From Mesaphorura yosii (Eukaryota; Arthropoda; Collembola; Poduromorpha; Tullbergiidae), in contig WIXG01000023.1 in assembly GCA_009869945.1 (NCBI GenBank), positions 1 to 64,000 on the forward strand: a DNA stretch of 64,000 bases, given 5' to 3'. The translations under genes were made by a program, and so were the position numbers. A model generated the notes under the pieces. That model was not told where the DNA came from. It saw only the letters and a list, made by a program, of their open reading frames with translations, and ran no database searches. Positions within the stretch are counted from its first letter, which is position 1. The number at the start of each line of letters is the position of its first letter. Positions 27,801 through 37,300 of the stretch are shown in pieces.

Positions 27801-29305
27801 AGTTGTGGTTGTGGGAAACAAAAGCGCTGAACTTCATGCGAGCCAGGAAAACGTGTAATTATTCATAAGTTGACTGGATATGAACTGAAGGCTGGGCAGA
27901 CAACTTACAAATAAACAGACTTAATGAAATTGAACCGTTTCAAATTATAACCCAGTCCATTATCTAATAGGAGCGCCGCAAATACTTCGGACGAGTGCAA
28001 ACCAGCTGGTCCAGGCACAACGAGGAAGCGATGCCAAGCTGTACTTGCATTTCTGTTCAAATCCAATCTACCGCAATGTGACCTGGGAATGGGGCTCCTT
28101 CAGACTCAAGCCTGGCCATGAAAAAGGAAAATTCAGTGCTGAACGCATTACTAACGTAAGTCAACTTAAGACCTTTTTCAAGTGCAATTAGTTTTCAAGA
28201 ATTTCCGGATCAATTCCACAGACTACAACAATGAACTGCTATGAAGCGCGACTTCGAATTGGCACAGTCGACGCTAGCGATGCCCGTCACTACCATTTAC
28301 TGGTAGACAATGAGCGCGGTTCGGTTTATCTGCAACTAAGAGGTAAGACGCCTGCACACAATAGCAGGACTGGGATTCAATAATTTGTGTAGACGCCGAT
28401 CCTTTTCTAGATCCCCTGTCGATGACGATGGTGTTGTCACTGATAATTGTGGCTCTCGTGCTGCTGGTAGTTGTGATTGCTACTATCATGTACTCATTCG
28501 TGTTTAACAAATGGTGCTTTACACGTAAGTATTAACGTTTTGTCTCTGTAGTTCGATGGCAAAAGCATCGATGTGCTGTCAAAGTCAAAGATTACATTCT
28601 TCAATTACTTTCCTGTAGAACGTGGCGACTTTCGACCCAATTCTGATTTAACCAGGTAAAATTAAGTCTAACCCGCAGTGGCTGCAGTCTGAAATGCGGC
28701 TACCACAGGTTCTGTGAATTGACTTTACAGCGCTGAGAAAACTGGAGTTAAGAACGGAAGTGACAAGAACGTCGCAAATGGCAAAAGCAAGGTACCACCG
28801 AGCCCGAGTCCACAGTCAGAGATTCAGTATATTCATAATCCAAATCCGGCGAAGCTTTCAAGTCCCAGCACTCCGATCAGCCATCCGCATCATCTGACAA
28901 AGGTGAGCCATCTTTTCGATGTGTTCCTCTTTTATCTCCTTTCAATATGCATTTTATTCTACGCTTCGAAATGCTGCCACTTCTTAACAATCACCCATGA
29001 ACTCACAGCATCAATTCCGCCAGCTGGACAACCCGATGCGTAACCGCCAGTTCGAGACCATTATCACGGAGGAAATGCTTCGCTACTCAGATCTTCAAGT
29101 GCCAAAAATCAGCAACAATGGCTCCATGAGGAAATGCACCAACGGAAACCATTACACCAAAATCCAAGCCACTCCGCCGCCGTTGCTCTCTTTCAGTCGC
29201 TTTGAAGCACCAACACCGCCAGAAATGTTTGATCGCCTTGATTCGTACCAGCCACAGGATTCCGTGCTTCGAGGATACGACGAATTGCAAGAAGACGAAG
29301 TCTAG
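6762..29305 (+). CDS. Gene A: five-Ig-domain transmembrane cell-adhesion receptor, 14 coding exons, complete
   Basis: Joined exons: 6762-6831, 17209-17336, 17409-17589, 18437-18586, 19846-20025, 23593-23741, 23820-23931, 25865-26164, 27971-28155, 28222-28342, 28411-28524, 28619-28655, 28731-28902, 29009-29305. They total 2196 bases, 731 residues plus TAG, and every junction is GT/AG with matching phase. Layout: signal peptide about 1-27, Ig1 28-126, Ig2 127-236, Ig3 237-323, Ig4 324-423, Ig5 424-525, membrane helix about 531-557, cytoplasmic tail 558-731. Canonical cysteine pairs are C50/C103, C161/C218, C262/C304 and C349/C400, with W61, W174, W274 and W361 as core tryptophans. There are 11 N-glycosylation sequons, all extracellular. 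The start ATG follows AAAG and precedes a hydrophobic leader. A role in homophilic or heterophilic cell recognition is inferred from the family; a fasciclin-3/neuromusculin-type identity is likely but unproven. Kirrel/nephrin-like names are the alternative. Confidence 0.93.
6832..17208 (+). other. Gene A intron 1 (10.4 kb)
   Basis: Bounded by GTGAGC and CATTGCAG. AT-rich with no recognisable gene. Two small open stretches near 15346-15510 are noted in the findings. As a long first intron it is the likely place for enhancers, but no site cluster stood out. Confidence 0.7.
17209..17336 (+). CDS. Gene A exon 2: N-terminal half of Ig domain 1
   Basis: 128 bases, entering in phase 1 and leaving in phase 0 at ATG|GTAATT. 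It encodes the end of the leader, the B-strand cysteine (TLRCEI, C50) and an extra cysteine in ECVWQKND (C59) just before the core tryptophan W61. Gene B exon 2 (63234-63361) has the same length, phases and cysteine pattern. Confidence 0.95.
17409..17589 (+). CDS. Gene A exon 3: C-terminal half of Ig domain 1
   Basis: Follows a 72-base intron. Encodes GDCSLRI (extra cysteine C85) and the F-strand segment DDANWKCQM (C103). It leaves in phase 1 at GTGAGA. Together with exon 2 it makes a four-cysteine V-type Ig domain. Confidence 0.95.
17590..18436 (+). other. Gene A intron 3
   Basis: 0.85 kb, GTGAGA to TCCTAG. No feature recognised apart from one ATTTGCAT octamer at 17915. Confidence 0.85.
18437..18586 (+). 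CDS. Gene A exon 4: N-terminal half of Ig domain 2
   Basis: 150 bases, phase 1 in and out. Encodes a PPKLVIY domain start, the B-strand cysteine in EFKCES (C161), the typical HGNPPAVIKW turn, and the core W174. The acceptor is TCTCCTAG and the donor GTAAGT. Confidence 0.95.
18587..19845 (+). other. Gene A intron 4
   Basis: 1.26 kb, GTAAGT to ATTCAG. No feature recognised. Confidence 0.85.
19846..20025 (+). CDS. Gene A exon 5: C-terminal half of Ig domain 2
   Basis: 180 bases, phase 1 in and out. Encodes sequons at N183, N191 and N226 and the F-strand cysteine in QLRCDTL (C218). The loop before it is long and S/T/N-rich. Acceptor TTATTCAG, donor GTAAGT. Confidence 0.93.
20026..23592 (+). other. 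Gene A intron 5
   Basis: 3.6 kb, GTAAGT to TTGCAG. The stretch from about 22920 to 23270 is purine-rich on the plus strand and more GC-rich at its start. Nothing coding was recognised; the open frames at 22582-22902 overlap on both strands without domain signatures. Confidence 0.8.
23593..23741 (+). CDS. Gene A exon 6: N-terminal half of Ig domain 3
   Basis: 149 bases, phase 1 in and 0 out. Encodes YAPKVTF at the domain border, EVWCMADANPSA with the B-strand cysteine C262, and the core tryptophan in VYWRKAG (W274). Acceptor AATTGCAG, donor GTACGC. Confidence 0.95.
23820..23931 (+). CDS. Gene A exon 7: C-terminal half of Ig domain 3
   Basis: 112 bases after a 78-base intron. Encodes the diagnostic Ig signature RADSGKYFCMAQNEIG with F-strand cysteine C304. 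It leaves in phase 1 at GTAAGT. Confidence 0.95.
23932..25864 (+). other. Gene A intron 7
   Basis: 1.9 kb, GTAAGT to TTTGCAG. Contains a CTTGACTTGA word at 25137 and no recognised gene. Confidence 0.85.
25865..26164 (+). CDS. Gene A exon 8: whole Ig domain 4 in one exon
   Basis: 300 bases, phase 1 in and out. It carries a complete Ig unit: YPPEIK border, ATLKCDADGNPPP (C349), core W361, and YSDQGKYICKVMN (C400). Sequons are at N336, N381 and N389. It is the only one of the five domains not split by an intron. Donor GTATGT. Confidence 0.96.
26165..27970 (+). other. Gene A intron 8
   Basis: 1.8 kb, GTATGT to AATAG. Holds an antisense open frame of 198 codons at 26979-27575 (see findings); no family was recognised in it. 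Confidence 0.8.
27971..28155 (+). CDS. Gene A exon 9: N-terminal half of Ig-like domain 5
   Basis: 185 bases, phase 1 in and 0 out. Begins GAPQILR and contains TWEWGSF with core tryptophans (W462, W464). The expected B-strand cysteine is displaced: the only cysteine is C452 in HFCSNP. Acceptor CTAATAG, donor GTAAGT. Confidence 0.92.
28222..28342 (+). CDS. Gene A exon 10: C-terminal half of Ig-like domain 5
   Basis: 121 bases. Encodes MNCYEARLRI (C491) and the F-strand-like SDARHYHLLVDNERG, in which the usual Y-x-C is Y-H-L, so the canonical cysteine is absent. It leaves in phase 1 at GTAAGA. Confidence 0.93.
28411..28524 (+). CDS. Gene A exon 11: transmembrane helix
   Basis: 114 bases. Encodes DPLSM followed by about 26 hydrophobic residues (roughly 531-557) ending in FVFNKWCF, whose lysine starts the cytoplasmic side. 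C561 just inside the membrane could be palmitoylated (inference). Phase 1 in and out, donor GTAAGT. Confidence 0.95.
28619..28655 (+). CDS. Gene A exon 12: juxtamembrane microexon
   Basis: Only 37 bases, phase 1 in and 2 out. Encodes QRGDFRPNSDLT plus two bases of a serine codon. It is required for frame: the phase-1 donor of exon 11 and the phase-2 acceptor of exon 13 are bridged only by this piece. Acceptor TTCCTGTAG, donor GTAAAA. Confidence 0.8.
28731..28902 (+). CDS. Gene A exon 13: cytoplasmic tail, low-complexity part
   Basis: 172 bases. Encodes a K/N-rich stretch, then KVPPSPSPQSEIQYIHNPNP and an S/P/H-rich end. It looks disordered, with proline-directed serines and one tyrosine in an E-I-Q-Y-I-H context. 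Acceptor GACTTTACAG, donor GTGAGC. Confidence 0.88.
29009..29305 (+). CDS. Gene A exon 14: C-terminal cytoplasmic tail and stop
   Basis: 297 bases including TAG at 29303-29305. Encodes residues 634-731. It contains LRYSDL (657-662), which fits the ITIM consensus, a second tyrosine in NHYTKI, a proline-rich TPPPLLSF, a GYDEL tyrosine near the end, and the C-terminus EDEV, which could bind a class III PDZ domain. Acceptor AACTCACAG. Confidence 0.92.
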   Translation, partial: HQFRQLDNPMRNRQFETIITEEMLRYSDLQVPKISNNGSMRKCTNGNHYTKIQATPPPLLSFSRFEAPTPPEMFDRLDSYQPQDSVLRGYDELQEDEV

Positions 29306-30127
29306 AATCTGGAATTCCTGATTTAATGAAGTAATCCGGGATTCGACGAAACACGAAATGTTATTCCTAAACTGTGTTCCTCTTTTTTATTCGCTTAATT
29401 TGTTAATTAGTAGTAATACCCTTTAAGTTAATGAACTCAATTCTCACCACACTACGTGCGCGCTAATACTGTCCGATGCGTAGAAATGTATTCCATACTC
29501 GTTAATTTGTTTATTGTGGAAGAATTTTTGTGATTTACTACTTATCGCTTGGATCCATTCAAGAAAGCCTTTCTAGTCAAAGACAAATGGATGGAAATTA
29601 GATTTTAGTACCAGATATTGCAGTAGTGCTTCAGTGTAGTTGCACATGCACACCGTTTTAAAGCTTGGGAAATTGTCTTTATATGCAGTGAGGAAGTGAG
29701 ATGCTGGGGTGAAGCTGAGCGTGATTGTTGAAGTTTGTAGCTCATCTTTTTAAGTTTTACTGTTGTGATTTAATTTGTAGTTGATGCTTTGACTTAAGTT
29801 TTATACGTACGGACAGTCGACTCGCGATTTCGCCATTCGCCTTGTCTTTTATGCTGTCACAGTTCACTTTTGTTGAGAAAATACACACATTCATTATCAT
29901 TGCCCTATTAATTAGAGTTCATTTCATACGAGTGCATAACACACACAAATCTCATGCATTCATGCATCCCATGTTAATGAACTTGACCGTTGTACGTGCG
30001 AAATTGGCAACATGTGCGAGTACAATTAGACAACAAATGGCAGTACAAATGATAATGATGTAACAACTGGGACTGATCCTGCATCGGCTGATCGTATAAC
30101 GAATAAGGAAAAGAAGATAATCTCATC

Positions 30128-30133
30128 AATAAA
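30128..30133 (+). terminator. Candidate poly(A) signal of gene A
   Basis: AATAAA about 820 bases after the stop, followed within 10-20 bases by a GT-rich stretch (GTGCGTGCGTT). I noticed no better AATAAA between the stop and the first exon of gene B. It would give a 3' UTR of roughly 0.85 kb. Confidence 0.35.
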
Positions 30134-30670
30134 TTAGCAGTGCGTGCGTTACCGTCTCGACATACAAGCACACAATGGCCTAGTACAGCACATCACATCG
30201 TTTCGAAATTCGAAGAAATCAAGCACAGTTAACTTCACAATGAAAATGCCATTCTATTTTTAGCCTGGCTAAATGTAGTCGCTCATCTCTTCTTTACTTA
30301 ACCTTTTGGATTGATCGCGGGCAGTGTATGAATATCTAAGCAGACATATTCGCATTTCGCAAGTGACCTGAAGGTTATCGTGTAACAATCTTAATTCCTC
30401 TTGTAGTAAAAGTACATTGTACCTGAAATCAAAACCCATTTTGATCGCGACGCTGCTGCGCGTTCCTCTACTTTATATGCAAGACATTGTTGCAGTGCTG
30501 AAAGCCGGCCTTATGTTTGCAAAAGCCTCTGCATTTTTTCCTGCTCGCTTCTCTTGAGATTTTCAGTGCTTTAAGTCTGCTTCAGCTTTACCAACGTGTT
30601 CGAGTATTCATGTTTCGTTTCGCAAAAGGAAGGTGATCTTTCTTCTTTATCGTCTCGTATATCTTCAGAC

Positions 30671-30686
30671 TGGCTGGCTGGCTGGC
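30671..30686 (+). repeat. (TGGC)4 microsatellite
   Basis: Four perfect copies, followed by GCGTTGCG-type words, in the presumed gene B promoter region. Confidence 0.8.
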
Positions 30687-31311
30687 GGTGCGTTGCGTAG
30701 TTGCGTTGCGTGCGTGAGGAACGTAAACTCGAAAGAACCAAAATCTCTTCCATTCAGTCCACGAGTGGCGTTTGATGAGAAAGCATCTCGCTGCCGGTTT
30801 CAGTCACGACACGGCTCTTCATCTGCTCTGCTGGTTCGCTGAATTTGTTCGCCTGGCTCTGATATTATTTAAATCCCAACAAAATTGGCTTACATCAAGT
30901 TCGTATCATTAGCTTGAAGAAATTAGCAGGCTTTCTTCACATCGTACTCGCACTGCACATCGCATCGCAGTCTCAGTTTTCCAGCCGGCGTCTGTCGAGA
31001 GCTCGAACTGGAGCTTTGTCTCACTGTGCACAATTTTAAGATTTCTTCCGCAAGACAATGAAGCTAGGACAGTTTAATTACAACAGGATTGAAATCTTAA
31101 TTTAGTGTGGCTGTACTTTTTCTGATGCTGATGCTCAGAGTTGTGATCCGCATTTGGCAGGGCTAGAATTAAGGGACTTGAGACCGGGGCCGTAAACTAG
31201 ACCAAAGACAACTCCAAGAATTAAGCCTTGTGATGTGAACTGTAATTGCACCAACTCGCTACGCTACTTCTTGTTCAGCACTCAGCGTTCTTGTCTGCTG
31301 GAAGACGACAA

Positions 31312-31384
31312 ATGGGGCAACTTGAGCCGAAAATGACGCGTCTCTTTTGTTTCATCGCTGTGCTCTGCGGTCACTTCGTGCAAG
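31312..31384 (+). CDS. Gene B exon 1: start codon and signal peptide
   Basis: ATG at 31312 gives MGQLEPKMTRLFCFIAVLC and then GHFVQ plus one base, with donor GTAAGT in phase 1, exactly as in gene A exon 1. A second in-frame ATG at 31333 (AAAATGA context) sits directly before the hydrophobic core and may be the real start. It lies 2.0 kb downstream of the gene A stop in the same orientation. Confidence 0.7.
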
Positions 31385-34300
31385 GTAAGTAAAGTACCGC
31401 TACCAGACCAATTTGGAAGTATTTTACCCCACATCAAACCAGATCACCACATTTTGAAATAGTTCAAGAGTGTCACCAACACCAACTTCGGTTTCGTTTC
31501 ATTGCATTTGCCGTCGTACCATCCCACGAGAATTTTGTGCAAATAAATGCACAGCGCCTCTACTTGACTTGTGGTTTACACACCTCGTTGACGCTGATCG
31601 CTGCTCACTGCTCTAAAATTAGGCTGGCTGAGTAATTTGTCACACTTTCAGTGGGAATACTGAATGGATTATGATGTTTGGATTGTGAGGCGATCCGCAA
31701 CGTCAACTCATAATTATGAGATTGCATTGACATTCACAGTTCACTGAATGCAAACAAAAAGGGAAAACGTTAAAAGTGCACAGGGCCACAGAGGCAATGC
31801 CAAGATCAATCGAAAGTGTGACAACAAGCATCCCCGAGACCTGCCAAATTAAAGTGCTTATTAATTAGCACGTCACAACGCTAGCACGGCTGAAACAATC
31901 CGGTCTAATTTTGGCACACCGACACAAGAATAGCATGTGAGAAAAGTAAAACGTAGTCAAGTCAAGTCAGCAATCCAAACGAAATGGAATCTCATTGAAT
32001 TTGGCTTTTATACCGGGCATAACTTAACCTATACTGACAGAAGCTTTTACTTTCTATCCTTTTAGTTCAAGTGCACTGGAAATAGTCATGATACGGTTGG
32101 TTTTGTGGAGTTCTTCTCCGTGTGGCATGAGTAAATCATGCAAAAGTTGGCTTGGTTCGGCCTAGCCTGACTTCTTCCGTCTCATCCGAAATACCACCAA
32201 AAGAAATGTGAGACTGGATGCAGTTTAACTTGGCAGGAAGGATTAAGGATGAGTTATTCCATGCGAGCATTTAACTTAACCATTGCATTATAAGTCACAT
32301 TTTGTGGTATTAACTTGGCTGACCGTGCTGTGCTGGTGGCAGAGTCGGATAACAAATGGGTTTATGCAGATGTTTTAAATGGCCAGAATTTTTCACTTTA
32401 CCGCGCTACGCTGCTGCACTACACTGCAAAGGTAAATTCGTAAATTATCTTAATGGGAGTGCATTTAATCCCGAGAACGAACGCATTCTGACCTTAAGCC
32501 TTGTCAAATGGTTATGGAGTGTATGCGCCTTGCACTTGTAATGCAATTATATTGGAGAGGTCGTAATTCATCTTAACCCGAGCTCAAAAGTTATAAAAGT
32601 GGCACTTCTCATTAAAAACTCGATAACTCACTTGGACGAGCAGGGAAATCGAGCCTATTTATTGCTGCGTCGTCGCTGCACTGTACTGCCGAAATGTTCT
32701 TAACACGCACGCTGAAATTCAATTCAGAAAATTAAAACTTGGTTTGGTCCAAGAAAGCGAAACCCTGAAGCAAGTTACCTTTTCAACATTTCATCGCAAG
32801 CTTTCAGCATTCAACATTCATGCCTCTTCCCGTAATGAAGTAATCAGTTAATGAAGCCAAAGTGATTCCCCAAAGAAAATGTATTGATTAAAATGTGTGC
32901 TTCTTTCCTTCATTGATTTGGTTGCTTGGCCCGTACTCTAGTTGTAATCTAGTTTCCTCTTCCTCTTAGCCCAGTTCACTGCGCGTTTCTTCAGTGGCTT
33001 GCATTGGAGATTGTCATTACCATCTTTTGTTGTGGCCGACCGACGGCCGAGAACATGATCATGATGAAGATAACAATGTAACAGAACAGAGGTTTAAAGA
33101 CGAGCTCTTTTCTGTTCATTGCAGTGTGAGGGTTTGCCAGTAACACAATTTGGGACTATGTCTCAATCGGATCAGTCCGTTACTTATAAAGGAATTGTGC
33201 GTCATTGTGCGTATCATTCCGACATAGATCTTTGTCTGGCTATGGCTATTCACTGGAGAAAACAATTAGACACATGATTGGATTTCGTGTAAAGCTTTGG
33301 CCATAACACACTGCTCGGTCCTCCGTCCTCGATGCCTCGTACCATGAAATCTTAGAACCCTAAACTTAAAAAGGGCTTTCGCGATGGGCGAATGATTCAT
33401 AAAAAACGATGGAAGGATGATGAAATATTTTTTGCTGCGCTCGGGACGCATTGTATTTTGTTGCCTTGTGCTGAAGTCAAGTGCGATGCGATTCCGAATT
33501 CGAAGACGCTGTTGGATCCTCTGAGAATATGAGATTATCTCCTTGTATGGAAAAGCCCTTACTGTGCCAGGCTGCCAGGCTAGGCCAGAGAAAGAAGATT
33601 GTAAAAATCAAGAAATGAAGACGACACGAAGCAATCTTGAGCATGAGCTTGAGCCTGGTTGTGGCTGTACTGTACGATGCTGGATGATTCTTCGGCTGCT
33701 GTCTTTTATCGTATAAAATGTAAGGTCACGCCGTACTAGTTTTTCATCCTCTTCGGCCCCACTTGTAAGCGGCAATCCTTGAGATAGAGACTCAGAGTTA
33801 TAACTGATGTCATATTGAATCACAGCAAATCTGAAATAAGTATTTTATTCGGTTTGACCAAAGAACGGCATGGCGGAGCGGAGCGATGCGGCAAAAATTC
33901 TGCAAAGCAAGGCAAGGCAAGGCAAGAATTGCATTATCATGATACTGAACCGATTCGAATCCTCGAATCACGAGCGTCCCGTCCTGGCCCAGTAATATAT
34001 GATAACTTTGGGACTGAATATGTGCCGTGTGGCGTGCCGTGCGATGCCCATGCGAGCGCGTAAAGAACCAAATGACTGTGATTTGGTCTGGGTTGCTGCA
34101 GTGCAGAACGGAGAAGATAGCAGAAACATCGAAGGACGGAAGAAAAAGACAAAGACAAAAATAAGGAAATGGGCGAATAAAGGGGAAGAGACGATATCTG
34201 CGTCTCGGAGAAAGGAATCTTTAATAGAATTTATGAATCATAAACAACCCATCATGGAATATACGGTTCACTTTCCTCTAAAGAGCCAAGCCACAGCAGC

Positions 34301-37300
34301 CACGCGCTCTTATCTTTGCTGGTTGACCTGTTATGATTTAGATTATTTATACGACGACTGGCTTGCTTTCTTTCGACTTCTTACAAGTGTTTTAAGGGAA
34401 ATGATTATGCTGACGTTGACGTTGCTGTAAAAATTATGCGGGACTGCCGACTACTTGGATTCTTGGAGCGATTCCACGACTGGGACCCCCTGACTGAGCG
34501 TCCCCTGTGACTGAATCCCCTGCGACTCACGCCCTCTGTCCCTGAAAAATGCAAAGGATGAGTAGGAATACTTGTGGTATAGTTTCATAAAATTGAAACA
34601 AGGAGAATGCCATGAACACGTTTACTGAGTAGAAGACCGGGCTGAAAAATTGACACTCAAAGGAAGTCAAGGTAAGGTCGAACAGAAAAAATTCAAAATA
34701 CATCAACTAGATAAAGCACTCCATGGTTGGTAATACATCTCTGAACGTTATAATATGAGCACATAGAAGGTTTCCTTCCCAACAGCTGCAGCAGTAGTCA
34801 TGAAGGCATAAATTCGATTTCGAAGGCGCGAGTTCAATTCTTGTGCCTTGCATATCATGTAAACCTAAAGTCATATTTTTGCGGGATTCAATTTGCATTG
34901 TGGATCAGACAGGGGTCTCAGTCGCAAGGGGCTTGTGTCGAGAGCAACCTGTCGGGGCGCTCAGTCTGGAGGGCCTAAGTCGGGGGGCTTGTGTTAGGGG
35001 GTCACTGTCGTGCTACGCTTGGAACATGAATCTGAGAACTCAAAACCACAGCAAGCCAGGCAGCAGCATCAAAGAACTGACAAAGTCTGCACTTTATTAG
35101 CCTTTTCTCTACTCGTGTTCGTGCTCGTACTTGAAGTCTTTCGAGCCACCTCGCAGTCGCAAAATCAAATCGTGTTATCTCAAACCAACTTACGACTTGG
35201 AAGGTAGGAATGGAATTTATGGCATATTTTATGTGACGAGCCAATTCAAAATCGATGTCGTCTCATATACCGCGCGCCTGAGTTATTCGACAGATATCGA
35301 TGGGTCGCGACGCGAGCTCGACCCAGTTTTCACTCGAAACTGCAGCACACGCAAGGTATTTGATGGTTATTGCGAATTGTCTTTGATTCGACTGTCTTCC
35401 ACCTGCTCCGGCCCTGATAGAAATCTACGACGGGGCTCGACTCGGCGTGAGTCCATTGCCATTACTCATACGCAATAAAACTTGATGTTTTATTGTCTTA
35501 AGTGCGTAGATAGCACATGAAACAGCGACAGCGAAAAATAATTGCAAAATTGCAATTACTGTAAACTGTTCATTTGTTTGAGCAAAGGAAATCGAAGTAC
35601 AGTCATAATTCATCTGCGCTCCGGCCTGGTGTGAGCGTGAGTGCCAGTATAAGAATTAATGATTCGTTTAAACAATTGACAGATTAATAATAACGCGATA
35701 ATGCAAAATGTTTGTATCGTTAATTAAGTTTTAAGTACAGAAATCGGATTGAACTCAATATGGCACTTGTTTCACTTGACCTCTGACTCCGACTTGCGCC
35801 GTCGTCCTGTCCAATTACGCAATCGAGGGTTGTAAACATGAAATATTGAACCAGACAAAGACTTCGAGATCTCTATAGAGCTTTGCCTAGCACACTTGCT
35901 CTCTTGCAGCGTTTGGACAAAATTGCGATCAAGACTCTTGAAAGTGTAGCGATCTATTTTTATCTGATCGTTACATTTCGTATTTATTATTGACACTTCT
36001 TCATTAACAATGCGAACGAGCAGAGCAGACGGCGGACGGCACAATACAATTGGCTTGTCAAAACCAGGAATCTTTTGTAATCCTCGATAATGGTCACTCG
36101 ATCGAGGCATTTCGCATTTTGTAATCTTGTGAAAGTGAGATTGAGAATTCATAATTTGATTTATAATTCCTGGCCTTCTTATCTCCGCATCACATCGTCG
36201 TTGCGTTCCATTGTGCCTTGTATTGCATAAATGTAACAAGCCTATTATTACATTAAGCATTGTTGGTATTAATAAAAATTGCGTAACGTCGACGGCGACG
36301 GCGCTCTTTATCTCATCTTGAAATTGGATTGATCGCAATAAATCATGTAAGACTGGGACTCAAGAGTCGACGAGACGCTATGCTGTGCGTAGTATTATCA
36401 TCATTATTGGCCTACGTTGGCTCGACGATTGCGATACGCATCGTGGTCGTGGACGGCGTGCACTCGAGTTCGCATTCGGTTCAGATCTCGATTCGCGGAA
36501 TGATGCGATGAGACACAGCGAAAGTAGTTAAAGCCGCGGCCGTCAAGAATAGTAAATGGCAAATATGCGGATTATTGCCATTAATAACCTTCTGTTCTTG
36601 TGACTCCTTTGCAAAATTTGTCACTGATGCTACGCGTTTGCAGATTGCATTTGCAGAATCTGCATATTTGCATCTTTCTGGTACCTAATTTAATTAATGG
36701 GGTCATTTCCTTCATTGCTACTGACTCAGATATGCGGAATTCTTCCGATATGCAGGCCTTTACGCAGTGTTTGAGTTCGTCTTGGGACAAACTTCTAGCG
36801 TGCAGCATGACACGACGCAGGTACCCTAAAATAACTCGTCAATGATTTAATGCCCTGTAGCGTAATCTGCACGCATTCCGCACTCTTGTCGGTAGCGTCG
36901 TCGGGAAGGTAAAACTCGCTGTCTTGCCGTGTGCGTGCAGTATTATTTATAAAATTAGCACTCTCAGCAGTCGAGTCGAGTCAAGGCGTACAACTGCAAC
37001 AATGTTGCAAAAATGTTTTTGAACTCATAATCTTGTAAATTATGAGTTCCTTGTGCAGCGTCGCATCGTAATCGCAAGAGGCAAGATTTATGTTTACCAA
37101 ATACGTACTCACTCGTCGCTTCGCCGAGGCTGTGAGTCGTGTGCTGTCTTTCTGTGAGGTGCGTGCATTATACGGTCGCATCCCGGCATGATGAACCCGG
37201 CAGAATAATTGTAATTGTAAATATTAATCTGAGCCAGGACTTTTATGGTCAGAACAGGGCAATGTAATTATATAATTTGACAGTTTTATGGCGCCATGCT

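Larger units (their letters stand above)
29306..31311 (+). other. Gene A 3' UTR and spacer to gene B
   Basis: No coding signal. The first part should be gene A 3' UTR. The part from about 30600 to 31311 is richer in GC and CpG, contains a (TGGC)4 run, and should hold the gene B promoter and 5' UTR. Arthropod-type initiator words (TCAGT) occur but cannot be ranked by eye. Confidence 0.5.

Noticed and set aside
34805-34860. T-arm-like AGTTCAATTC suggesting a tRNA
   Set aside because: No matching acceptor stem, D arm or anticodon arm could be placed upstream.
35772-36338. 188-codon minus-strand open frame in gene B intron
   Set aside because: No domain, no hydrophobic or charged pattern of a known family, and length compatible with chance.
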